From: a virus
Virus record (IMG/VR): IMGVR_UViG_3300005264_000054
Span: 1 to 27,732 of that record
Length of the DNA: 27,732 bases
Reading direction: 5' to 3' (one strand)
Position numbers and translations under genes: made by a program. The notes below the pieces were generated by a model. That model had not been told where the DNA came from. It saw only the letters and a program-made list of their open reading frames with translations, and did not search any database. The first letter of the stretch is position 1, and every line of letters starts with the position of its first letter. Of this stretch, positions 14,825-21,667 are shown piece by piece.

Positions 14825-15247
14825 TTAAATTTGTGTATTGTTAATTTTATCTAAGCCTCCGAATAATATCTGCGAGCTTCCTGAATCGTATTTGTTATTT
14901 TTAACAGGATAATTCGGGGTTATCTTACCTTTCGCTACATTTTCAAGATATTCTATCGCCTTAGCGTATTTACTTGTTTTAATTTCCGGTATATTATCAG
15001 AAGTAGTTCTGGCATATAATTGGAATAACATTATGTCTATAACTAGACTTATCAGATAAGGGTTTCTTTTATCGTTTCGTTTTGCAAACATTACATCAGT
15101 ATTGTATTTACCCGATATATATCCGTCTATCTCTGAAATAGCATATTTCTCAATGTTATCTAATATATTGTTGTTTTTAGATGTCAAGGCGTCTAAAACG
15201 CCTTCTTCTATGTATGTTAATAATTCTTCTCTTTTAATAAAGACCAT
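14825..15247 (-). CDS. Head-tail connector, DUF1320 (Mu gp36-like)
   Basis: This 140-residue helical protein fits the DUF1320 adaptor family. It starts FIKREELLTYIEEGVLDALT, then ILDNIEKYAISEIDGYISGK with the 'A-h-x-E-h-x-G-Y-h-x-x-(R/K)Y' motif at about 34-50. NPYLISLVIDIMLFQLYART provides the central 'h-x-x-h-x-x-D-h-x-h-Y-x-h-Y-x-R' helix, and YAKAIEYLENVAKGKI the 'R/K-Y-x-x-A-h-x-h-L-x-x-h-A-x-G' helix. The C-terminal tail (SSQILFGGLDKI) is typical. It sits under the portal as a neck adaptor. It is the first gene of the head operon, after a 257-bp control region with repeats, a hairpin and a candidate promoter element. Confidence 0.75.
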   Translation of the reverse strand: MVFIKREELLTYIEEGVLDALTSKNNNILDNIEKYAISEIDGYISGKYNTDVMFAKRNDKRNPYLISLVIDIMLFQLYARTTSDNIPEIKTSKYAKAIEYLENVAKGKITPNYPVKNNKYDSGSSQILFGGLDKINNTQI

Positions 15248-15295
15248 ATGATTTATTTTTAAAAGTTTTTATTTATTTTTTCTCAATGTTAAAGT

Positions 15296-15326
15296 AAAAC
15301 GGCAATGACGGTAACACTGCCGTTTT
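15296..15326. terminator. Hairpin in the head-operon leader
   Basis: AAAACGGCA (15296-15304) pairs with TGCCGTTTT (15318-15326), 9 bp and loop of 13 nt. Four Ts follow the stem in both directions. It lies about 50 nt upstream of the DUF1320 start and downstream of the candidate promoter at 15401, so it could act as a leader attenuator or a stabilising 5' structure, or end a transcript from the upstream operon. Confidence 0.55.
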
Positions 15327-15364
15327 CATGAAAAAACACCCAAACTACCCAAACATCAAGATAT

Positions 15365-15391
15365 GTAACTACACTATATACGTATAGTTAC
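15365..15391. repeat. Inverted repeat in head-operon leader
   Basis: GTAACTA (15365-15371) is repeated inverted as TAGTTAC (15385-15391) around an AT-rich centre containing TATACGTATA. It lies directly next to the 16-bp candidate promoter element at 15401-15416 and could be an operator or a short hairpin in the leader. Confidence 0.45.
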
Positions 15392-15400
15392 GTGCTTCTC

Positions 15401-15416
15401 TATATATAATAGTATT
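15401..15416 (-). promoter_or_regulatory. Candidate phage (late) promoter element upstream of head operon
   Basis: This is the second copy of the minus-strand 16-mer AATACTATTATATATA, about 155 nt upstream of the first head gene. Flanks differ from the capsid copy except for purine-rich bases downstream. It has no TAnnTTTG match, so a host sigma is unlikely to use it as its -7 element. Confidence 0.4.
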
Positions 15417-15451
15417 CTCAAATAAATCTATCATCATATAAGAATATAAAT

Positions 15452-15517
15452 AAAAAAGTGTATCGTTATCAATACACTTTTCTCTTATTATAAACCCAAT
15501 ACAGTTATCTCTTATTA
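15452..15517. repeat. Intergenic repeat cluster C (two direct copies, one inverted)
   Basis: Direct plus-strand copies start at 15470 (CAATACACTTTTCTC then TTATTA) and 15497 (CAATACAGTTATCTC then TTATTA), exactly 27 bp apart. An inverted copy AAAAAAGTGTAT lies at 15452-15463, here before rather than after the pair, and can form a hairpin with the first copy that ends in T6 on the minus strand. The second direct copy overlaps the last codons of the RecB-like nuclease gene. Confidence 0.85.
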
Positions 15518-16242
15518 TTTGATACGTATTTGCGGCGTTCTTCTAATATCGCTTTGGTTTCTTTATCTGTATTAGGTATATCTGTATTGTAAAATATCTT
15601 AAAAGTCTCATCATCATTTAACTGAATTATTAACTTGTTATTTAACGGACAACTTTTTAACATACAATATATATTTGCTTGTATACTATACTTAACTAAC
15701 GGAGAGTTCTGTAAATTAATAGGCGAATACAGTTTATTATAAGTTTTATACATATCCTTAGTTGTTTTCCAATCGCCGATATATAACTGTTTAGTTTTTT
15801 TATGTTCTAATATTAAATCTATTGTACCAGCTAATAATAACTCTGTATCAAATACTTGTTCTTCTTGACCTATAATAATAAACTCTTTTTCTAACTCTTT
15901 TATAGCTGCAATAACAGCTTTCTCTGAACCATTAGACGGCGTAATACTTCTATCTAACATATATAATTCTGAGAAAAGATGTGTGGCTGTACCTAAAGTA
16001 CTGCGATATTCTCCATTTAACTTCCAATATTTACGAAGTAATATAGGGTCAGTTATACCTGTATTATCTCGCTTATTCTTTTTAGCTTTGGCGTTTGATG
16101 CAAATATCGCATTAAATGGTTGTGTATATTGACTTATTAGTTTAGTTACACTTGTTAATTCATGTCCGTCCACTGTATATCTGTGGGTTTTTGAATTAAA
16201 CTGTAATAAGCCTTTTTTTACTAAATCTGGGTCTATAAACAT
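15505..16242 (-). CDS. RecB/Cas4-like PD-(D/E)XK nuclease
   Basis: This 245-residue protein has the ordered motifs of RecB-type exonucleases. GTATHLFSELY (about 84-94) gives the 'G-x-x-x-H-x-x-x-E' helix with His88. LLLAGTIDLIL (136-145) gives the first catalytic Asp142. LYIGDWKTTK (153-162) gives Asp157-x-Lys159. KYSIQANIYC (184-193) gives the conserved Q-x-x-x-Y helix. These are the usual motifs I, II, III and QxxxY of the Cas4/AddB nuclease group. It probably degrades or processes DNA during phage replication, recombination or packaging. It is the third gene of the short operon that starts at the host-type promoter near 17.2 kb. It lacks the four Fe-S cysteines of true Cas4 proteins. Confidence 0.75.
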   Translation of the reverse strand: MFIDPDLVKKGLLQFNSKTHRYTVDGHELTSVTKLISQYTQPFNAIFASNAKAKKNKRDNTGITDPILLRKYWKLNGEYRSTLGTATHLFSELYMLDRSITPSNGSEKAVIAAIKELEKEFIIIGQEEQVFDTELLLAGTIDLILEHKKTKQLYIGDWKTTKDMYKTYNKLYSPINLQNSPLVKYSIQANIYCMLKSCPLNNKLIIQLNDDETFKIFYNTDIPNTDKETKAILEERRKYVSNNKR

Positions 16243-16263
16243 ATCTTGTTGTTTTATTTTGTT

Positions 16264-16641
16264 TTAATAAATAGTTAAATCTCGTTTGATTTTACTTTCC
16301 ATTATTTTTTCTAACTGTTTGTTGTCAGAATAATTGAATTTTCCACGTCTCTTATACTCGGCAATGATATATTGTTTAAATAACTGAGTTATAATAGCTG
16401 TAAGTTTATATTTTTCAAAATCGAAATTATCTATTTTCTCCCATATATCACTACATACATCGTTTGTGACATTATCCCTATCATATAGTGTTATATTATC
16501 AGTCACGCCCGATATTGTTTTTTTCGTTAAATATTCACGCATTAAAACATAAAGTTTGTTATAATACTCTATGTTTTTTGTTTTTTGATATTTAATTGCT
16601 AAATTCTGCAATTTGTTTGTTGTTGTTTGTGTGTCTACCAT
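16264..16641 (-). CDS. Sigma-70 region 2-like protein (phage sigma factor candidate)
   Basis: This 125-residue protein resembles an isolated sigma region 2. An N-terminal helix (LQNLAIKYQKTKNIEYYNKL) is followed by a second helix (YVLMREYLTKK). VTNDVCSDIWEKIDNFDFEK (58-77) then lines up with the core-binding 'D-h-x-Q-E-h-F-h-x-h-W-E-K-h-x-x-F-D' motif of ECF factors. ITQLFKQYIIAEYKRRGKF (84-102) lines up with the -10 recognising 'h-h-x-x-h-h-x-N-x-h-h-D-x-h-R-R-x' helix. Region 4, which reads -35 elements, is absent. T4 gp55, the late sigma factor, is likewise a reduced region-2 protein that ends in a similar basic helix. The likely role is to redirect host RNA polymerase to phage promoters. 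Its position in the host-promoter operon agrees. This is an inference from sequence pattern. Confidence 0.6.
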   Translation of the reverse strand: MVDTQTTTNKLQNLAIKYQKTKNIEYYNKLYVLMREYLTKKTISGVTDNITLYDRDNVTNDVCSDIWEKIDNFDFEKYKLTAIITQLFKQYIIAEYKRRGKFNYSDNKQLEKIMESKIKRDLTIY

Positions 16642-16647
16642 GTTGTT

Positions 16648-17166
16648 TTATTTTAAAATTGTTTTTAAGTAAGTATTTATTGATTTGTAAAAATCTTTTT
16701 TATGCTTTTTATATCTCAATGAATATTGATGTTTCTCTTTGACTAATTCTAGCATTCTTTTATTCTTTTCTTTTTTAATGTAGTTATAAAAAACTATATT
16801 GACTAACTCTTTAAAGGAGTAATAACTATTATGTACTACATTATAATACTGTACAAATTCCATGCCAGACTGTATATATGTGGCTAAATATAAATAAGCT
16901 GTCGTTTTGTCAGCTGGACTTTGTACTAAATTTACTACATTGTCTAATTCTGCCGGAATGTCACCTATTTTATCTTTAATAAGTTCTAATTCGGAGTATA
17001 CTTTATCATAAGTATTTATGTCAGGTTTTGTACTACCTGTCATTAAAGCTATACCTATTAATGTTTTTAAGTTTCTTCTTTCGATATAACTTCTTTTGTT
17101 CTTACTGGCGATATCGCTTGGTTTAACTATACCTTCAACGAATATCTTTGTTTTTTTGTCTGTCAT
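16648..17166 (-). CDS. Unknown helical protein, first gene of the sigma-like operon
   Basis: This 172-residue protein follows directly on the host-type promoter at 17.2 kb. The first 30 residues are charged (KTKIFVEGIVKPSDIASKN, then RSYIERRNLK). A hydrophobic helix (TLIGIALMTG) and helices such as TYDKVYSELELIKDKIGDIP and ELVNIVFYNYIKKEKNKRML follow. The tail is strongly basic (YSLRYKKHKKDFYKSINTYL). No catalytic motif, zinc site or transmembrane segment is evident. Basic C-terminus and position next to a sigma-like gene would suit a regulator or polymerase-binding accessory factor, but nothing in the sequence proves this. It lies 6 nt before the sigma-like gene. Confidence 0.5.
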   Translation of the reverse strand: MTDKKTKIFVEGIVKPSDIASKNKRSYIERRNLKTLIGIALMTGSTKPDINTYDKVYSELELIKDKIGDIPAELDNVVNLVQSPADKTTAYLYLATYIQSGMEFVQYYNVVHNSYYSFKELVNIVFYNYIKKEKNKRMLELVKEKHQYSLRYKKHKKDFYKSINTYLKTILK

Positions 17167-17200
17167 CTTGATTGTTTTTATTTATTTATTAAATATGCTA

Positions 17201-17232
17201 CAAATATACAAAAAATAATTGACAATACCAAA
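17201..17232 (-). promoter_or_regulatory. Bacteroidota-type promoter for the sigma-like operon
   Basis: On the minus strand TTTG (17232-17229) is separated by exactly 20 bp from TATATTTG (17208-17201), matching the -33 TTTG and -7 TAnnTTTG consensus of Bacteroidota housekeeping promoters. A start point about 6-7 nt further would give a leader of roughly 28 nt before the ATG at 17166. TTGTCAA lies inside the spacer, as in the promoter at 24.5 kb. Confidence 0.65.
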
Positions 17233-17254
17233 TATTTTGTATATTTATAGTTAT

Positions 17255-17995
17255 TTATTTAAGTAGTTTTGCAATATCTAATTTCAACGATAGAATATCA
17301 GTTCTAGATATAGGGTCTAACATTACAGTAATAGGTGGACTGGTAACAGTGCCAATATATACTGCATCAACGAACTTATCTACTATATTATCCATTATAT
17401 CTTTAATAGACCCGAAATTGTTTCTTATTTCGATTGGCGTGTTATTATAAGATGTTACTGATATACCGTCATTATCACTCAATATTATTTCATTCATAAC
17501 TTTTCCATTCTTTGTCACTTGAAAACGAATACGGGCAACATCGCTAATTATAATATCTTTATCAATAATTGAAAAATAACCACCTTTATTTGTTTCTACC
17601 TTAAATTGGTCGCTTTCAATTTCATATACACTCTGGTCATTTTCAACTTTCATTTCAACAACATTAGTCTTACCATTATTACTTACAGTTTGTCTAACAT
17701 ACGCTATATCTGATAGTTGCACAACATAAGCATCGTATTTATTTGTAAATATAATTATACCCACAGTATCAACTTGTGGTATTTTTAAGTGTTGTTCACT
17801 CACATTAAGCCTTATCCCTTTTATTACCGCACCGCCGTCCATAGGTAGTCCATCTACAACTGTAACTTGCGTATTAGTATTAGGGACTGTTATCTTATAG
17901 TCAGTCCTATTAGTGTTCTCATGTTCAATAAAAGTAACGATTTTTGAATATACTTCGCCGTTATCTTTTAGTAATTGTTTTAGTAATTTATCCAT
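17255..17995 (-). CDS. Baseplate spike-like protein (gpV-type OB fold), shorter copy
   Basis: This 246-residue protein looks like a tail spike/puncturing protein. An OB-like domain runs to about residue 105 and holds IPQVDTVGIIIFTNKYDAYV and VQLSDIAYVR, the 'P-x-h-x-T-x-V-x-h-h-x-T/D' strand set of gpV and gp5. Regular strands follow (VVEMKVENDQSVYEIESDQF, then IIDKDIIISD), as in spikes with a beta-helical shaft. The C-terminal part (FGSIKDIMDNIVDKFVDAV, then ILSLKLDIAKLLK) resembles the distal region of gpV-like proteins in Bacteroidota phages. It would cap or extend the hub and pierce the envelope. It is directly downstream of a larger relative and after the terminase gene, away from the main baseplate genes. 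Confidence 0.6.
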   Translation of the reverse strand: MDKLLKQLLKDNGEVYSKIVTFIEHENTNRTDYKITVPNTNTQVTVVDGLPMDGGAVIKGIRLNVSEQHLKIPQVDTVGIIIFTNKYDAYVVQLSDIAYVRQTVSNNGKTNVVEMKVENDQSVYEIESDQFKVETNKGGYFSIIDKDIIISDVARIRFQVTKNGKVMNEIILSDNDGISVTSYNNTPIEIRNNFGSIKDIMDNIVDKFVDAVYIGTVTSPPITVMLDPISRTDILSLKLDIAKLLK

Positions 17996-17996
17996 T

Positions 17997-19457
17997 TTAA
18001 TTGGTTTTAAGTATTTGTTTTATTTGAATTTTATTATTATTGTAATATAGTAATATTACTTTTCCGTCTTCTACAGAACCTGTTGACGAAGGAGTTATTT
18101 TTAAATTAAGGCGTTGTAGTTTCTCGCACATATCTATAAATAAATTACCTAAATTTTGATTGTTGTTAGATGTAGATAATACATTTCTGTTCAAATCGGC
18201 GAGTATTGCTTTATAACTCTCTTGTAATGCTAATAATATTTGAATTATATCATTTATTGATGTGATAGTTTCTGATAAATTAACACTTTCGTCATTCCAT
18301 GTCTGTGTATACCTGTATAATAAATCTACATTGATTTTATATATTACATTATAAAATTGGGTATATATATCTGTTTTAGTTACACTTGTAGGTTTATTGT
18401 GAGTAATATTTATTATAGCTTGACCTAAGGCACTGGTAAGAGTTGTATATATTGTATTTAATGCACCCATATTTGTAAAGAAATAACCTTTAGTTATAGC
18501 ATCTGTGAATTGTTTACCATACTTTTTCATTTTAACATTGTTACTAAATATATTCATATTGAGTGTTTTTGAAATTAATTTGTTGTATACAGCGTTTGAA
18601 TATCGTGTACTACCAACATAATTCTTAATAAAGACCTTATAATTCTTTGTACCATACCAATTTTGATAATTAAGAATACTCTCTGGTAGGCTGAACTGCT
18701 TTGTATATTCATCTAACAAAGTGGTTGTTATTTTTACATTACTTTTATCTTTATTTACACCATACCAATAGATATAGTCAAATATAAGAGCATTATAACT
18801 TCTACTTGCATTAAATCCAATTTGCATTATATCAAATATACTTAACTGTGCCACTGTATTTATATTATTATTTATCATTTGTAATAAGGTATCCTTTTCA
18901 TCAACAACATTCAATTCTTTGAAACCTATATCAACTGTTTTTGTTTTAGCATTTATTGAGATAATATTCGACATATAAATTCTAATGAGCTTATCTTTCA
19001 TCTCATTCTCTATAAACATGTCTATATTAGATACATTAAACTTGATTTCTGTATTGTCTATTTCTCCACCTAACTCTACTATCTTATTTAAACGTATAAT
19101 GTCACTATTTACCGAGTATACAGTACCATTCATTTTAAGTTTAGTATCATCGGAACCTAATGTATATCGCTCACTCTCTCCTGTTATAATTACATACCAG
19201 TTATTAGTATCTATTTGTGTTATAATAACAAATGTGTTTATTTTAGGTCGTTGTATATTAACTGCACTACCATATATTGCTACAAGTGGTGCAATTCTAA
19301 CATTCCGTACAAAGTTATCAAGATTGATTTTTCTTATAGAGAAGTCATTTTTTACTATCTCTACATCAATTGTTTGGGCTTGTGTTGCTGTTTGTCTAAC
19401 TATCGCTAGATGAGTACGTTGCGTAACTCCTGTTATTTCTTTTAATTCTTTAACCAT
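17997..19457 (-). CDS. Baseplate spike-like protein (gpV-type OB fold) with long helical tail
   Basis: This 486-residue protein begins with an OB-like domain (about 1-110). VRNVRIAPLVAIYGSAVNIQ is followed by RPKINTFVIITQIDTNNWYV and IITGESERY, the 'P-x-h-x-T/F-V-h-I-x-x-h-x-x-x-x-h-h-h' strand pattern of gpV. Residues 110-210 are beta-rich (KLKMNGTVYSVNSDIIRLN, then EIKFNVSNIDMFI). From about 215 it is unusual: a long helical stretch rich in Tyr, Asn and Ile (IFDIMQIGFNASRSYNALIF, SINDIIQILLALQESYKAIL) without similarity to known shafts. It may serve as a trimeric spike or central hub extension. It lies 10 nt after the terminase gene and 1 nt before the shorter copy. The OB-fold call is moderate and the long tail is unexplained. 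Confidence 0.55.
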   Translation of the reverse strand: MVKELKEITGVTQRTHLAIVRQTATQAQTIDVEIVKNDFSIRKINLDNFVRNVRIAPLVAIYGSAVNIQRPKINTFVIITQIDTNNWYVIITGESERYTLGSDDTKLKMNGTVYSVNSDIIRLNKIVELGGEIDNTEIKFNVSNIDMFIENEMKDKLIRIYMSNIISINAKTKTVDIGFKELNVVDEKDTLLQMINNNINTVAQLSIFDIMQIGFNASRSYNALIFDYIYWYGVNKDKSNVKITTTLLDEYTKQFSLPESILNYQNWYGTKNYKVFIKNYVGSTRYSNAVYNKLISKTLNMNIFSNNVKMKKYGKQFTDAITKGYFFTNMGALNTIYTTLTSALGQAIINITHNKPTSVTKTDIYTQFYNVIYKINVDLLYRYTQTWNDESVNLSETITSINDIIQILLALQESYKAILADLNRNVLSTSNNNQNLGNLFIDMCEKLQRLNLKITPSSTGSVEDGKVILLYYNNNKIQIKQILKTN

Positions 19458-19467
19458 ATTTTTTATT

Positions 19468-20928
19468 TTAAAAAATGTTTAATTGTCTCACACCGGTTAA
19501 TATTTCACCAGACCGTCTAATAAGTTTATTTATTGTATTTATAGCACTTTCTAGTGCATCTATGCCGTCATCATTCTTTGCTGATGGAAATGTAACATAT
19601 TCATAATAAAACTGTTTAAAATCAGGTTTATCTTTAATATTCTCGGCAAATGATATAAGCCCTTGTTCAAAGAATATAGCCATATTTTCGATACGAGCTA
19701 TTTTATTATCTTTCTTAGACTTATCCCACACAATAGGTAAAGGTATCCCACGCTTCTTATATACGTCGTTATACGTGTCTTTATGTAGGTCTTGTGCAAA
19801 GTTTGCTTCAATATAGATTCTATGGTTCTTATAGTCCATATCATATAAATAATTAAATACAACTGTCATTGTAGTCTTTCTTTCAAACATATCAATCACA
19901 TAATATTTACCATTTGAATATCCGACTGTTACAATAGCTTTAAAATCAGCATCTTTCTTAAACGATGGGTCTACATAACTAACAACATAGTCGAAATTAT
20001 GACCGCCTTTCCTATAAAACTCTAACCATTCTGTTTTAAATACTGAACCTTCAATGATAGGGTTATTCATATACTCTCGTTCAAACCTTATACTACCAAT
20101 CTTGCTCTTTATATTAAGTAAATCGTTAGGTGAGAACCTTTCTTTCCACGACACTTCTCCGTTATTATCAAATGCATTGACTTTTAGTACTTCCACTCCA
20201 TCTATTTCTTCCATAAGACGAGTTAAAACCATATCTATACTAAATCTATTACCTAATACTACAAATCTATACTTCTTTATACTCATTGCAGGGAATACAC
20301 TTTGCAACACCCAATTGGTTTGCTTATTTATTGTATTCTTATTTAACACATCTTTATCAGTGTCTATGTCATCTAATATAACCAAATCCGGACGATAATG
20401 TTTATATTTAAGTCCACGTGTACTCTGTCCTTTACCTACACAATAGAATGCTGTTTCATATCTTTCAACAATAAAGTTTCCTTTAGACCAATTTCCCAGC
20501 TTTACAAACTCGCCAAAGTCATTTATTAACTTTATATTAGTTTCTAATTCTGCCTGTATGTTTATAATTTGTTTAACTGCGAGGTCTTTTGATGCCGCAA
20601 CTAAAAGAACAAAATGAGTTTCTCCTTTTAACATTAGATAGATAGGTAAAAATAAGGAAAATATAGTCGTTTTTGCGTGGTTTCTTGCTATTTGTACTAC
20701 AGCTTCATACGTAGTATTGTTGCTTATTTTACGAACTAAATCTTTATGGAATTGAGCTAACGGTATTTGTTTACCGAACTCATCTTTAGTGTGATGTGAA
20801 AAGTATTTCTCAACAAAATCTTTAAAGTCCAGGTTTGTATATATCCGCTCTTGACTTATCATAGTTATTAACGCCTTATACAAGCTATCTCTCTCTTTAC
20901 TGTAATAGTTTTCTGTTTTATTCGACAT
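19468..20928 (-). CDS. terL: Terminase large subunit (ATPase-nuclease)
   Basis: This 486-residue protein is the DNA packaging motor. Residues from the ATG at 20928: a Walker A variant RNHAKTT (82-88), a Walker B LVILDD (182-187) with Asp186-Asp187, and a coupling region (VLGNRFS). The nuclease domain starts with SYVDPSF (Asp320), then YIEANF (Glu374) and DDGIDALE with Asp454 and Asp457 as the last metal ligands. It cleaves concatemeric DNA and pumps it through the portal. A TTG two codons upstream is possible, but ATG 20928 is preferred because its ATG overlaps the 85-residue gene's end by 11 nt (ATGTCGAATAA) in coupled fashion. Length is normal for the family. Confidence 0.9.
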   Translation of the reverse strand: MSNKTENYYSKERDSLYKALITMISQERIYTNLDFKDFVEKYFSHHTKDEFGKQIPLAQFHKDLVRKISNNTTYEAVVQIARNHAKTTIFSLFLPIYLMLKGETHFVLLVAASKDLAVKQIINIQAELETNIKLINDFGEFVKLGNWSKGNFIVERYETAFYCVGKGQSTRGLKYKHYRPDLVILDDIDTDKDVLNKNTINKQTNWVLQSVFPAMSIKKYRFVVLGNRFSIDMVLTRLMEEIDGVEVLKVNAFDNNGEVSWKERFSPNDLLNIKSKIGSIRFEREYMNNPIIEGSVFKTEWLEFYRKGGHNFDYVVSYVDPSFKKDADFKAIVTVGYSNGKYYVIDMFERKTTMTVVFNYLYDMDYKNHRIYIEANFAQDLHKDTYNDVYKKRGIPLPIVWDKSKKDNKIARIENMAIFFEQGLISFAENIKDKPDFKQFYYEYVTFPSAKNDDGIDALESAINTINKLIRRSGEILTGVRQLNIF

Positions 20929-21175
20929 TATCAAACTTGGTTTTAATAAACTCTAATAAATTGAGTTTTTGTTTTTTATCTAAATATTTAAGCTGTGTTA
21001 TATCACTAGATATTTCTGTGTATAGTTTGTTTAAAACCTCTTTGATTGGTAAAGAAAAACTAGCGTCCAAATTCTCAAGTACATATTTTACAGCGGACAG
21101 TTGGTCATCTTCAACTGCCGCCTTTAATTTCTTACGACTTGTATGTACTATATCGTTTATCCATTTGTTATCCAT
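20918..21175 (-). CDS. Possible terminase small subunit (85 residues)
   Basis: This is a short helical protein directly before, and overlapping by 11 nt, the large terminase gene. NKWINDIVHTSRKKLKAAVE is followed by DDQLSAVKYVLENL, which resembles the 'A-h-x-x-G-D-x-x-A-h-K-x-h-L-E' helix found in several small terminase subunits. A helix with SLPIKEVLNKLYTEI and a final YLDKKQKLNLLEFIKTKF follow. No clear helix-turn-helix is visible, so the DNA-binding half may be missing or diverged. Position and helix pattern support a TerS role (recognising packaging sites and stimulating TerL). The identification is inferred. Confidence 0.5.
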   Translation of the reverse strand: MDNKWINDIVHTSRKKLKAAVEDDQLSAVKYVLENLDASFSLPIKEVLNKLYTEISSDITQLKYLDKKQKLNLLEFIKTKFDNVE

Positions 21176-21177
21176 AA

Positions 21178-21645
21178 CTACGTTATTTTATTTTCGTTAA
21201 AGTCTATTACATCTGCGTATTTTTCAGCTGTATCACAAGGTATTAAAAAGCCTTTAGATGTTCCTGTCTCTATATCCATTTTATTACTATATTTAGTGTT
21301 TAATAACCGTCTCAATATCTTTTTAGAGAACATATACACTTTATTTTCGTCACCTATAATATAATATAACGCATTATCCTTAGCCATTATACCACTAGGT
21401 ACCCATGTTGTACTATATATATCACGTTTCTCTGCGGTTTCAATAAAAAGGTTTCCTGTACCTTTCATATTCATATCTAGCTTTATTTCATGTCTTGAAA
21501 AACTCTCCCCTTTATTGTATTGATACTTTTGCGACGAATACGCCATAATTATAATACCGACTCTCGCTAAGTTTGCGACTACATAGTCTTGAAATTGCAA
21601 ACCTTGTTCTAATTTATCTCTGTAATTTTCTGTAATTTTACTCAT
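21178..21645 (-). CDS. PD-(D/E)XK-like endonuclease (tentative)
   Basis: This 155-residue protein has a restriction-nuclease-like pattern. LQFQDYVVANLARVGIIIMA (16-35) resembles the first helix and strand of small PD-(D/E)XK nucleases. YQYNKGES is followed by HEIKLDMNM with Asp57. NLFIETAEKR (65-74) has Glu69 and Lys73 on the next strand, and a WVPSGIMAKDNALYYIIGDE segment (about 81-100) matches the 'W-x-x-S-G-h-x-x-x-x-x-D/N-h-h-h' strand found in phage nucleases of this type. It could be a Holliday-junction or repair-type endonuclease acting with the upstream primase-helicase. Catalytic residues are only tentatively matched. It starts 22 nt after the primase-helicase gene. Confidence 0.55.
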   Translation of the reverse strand: MSKITENYRDKLEQGLQFQDYVVANLARVGIIIMAYSSQKYQYNKGESFSRHEIKLDMNMKGTGNLFIETAEKRDIYSTTWVPSGIMAKDNALYYIIGDENKVYMFSKKILRRLLNTKYSNKMDIETGTSKGFLIPCDTAEKYADVIDFNENKIT

Positions 21646-21667
21646 GATTTGTTGTTTTTATTGTTTA

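Noticed and set aside
15369-15437. A 22-codon minus-strand ORF (MMIDLFENTIIYREAR...) in the head-operon leader
   Set aside because: Very short, contains the 16-bp element that also occurs in noncoding sequence at 11041, and ends within the inverted repeat. It is better explained as control sequence.
15505-16242. True Cas4 identity for the RecB-like nuclease
   Set aside because: The cysteines needed for the Fe-S cluster are missing and no other CRISPR adaptation genes are near. A phage exonuclease is the simpler reading.
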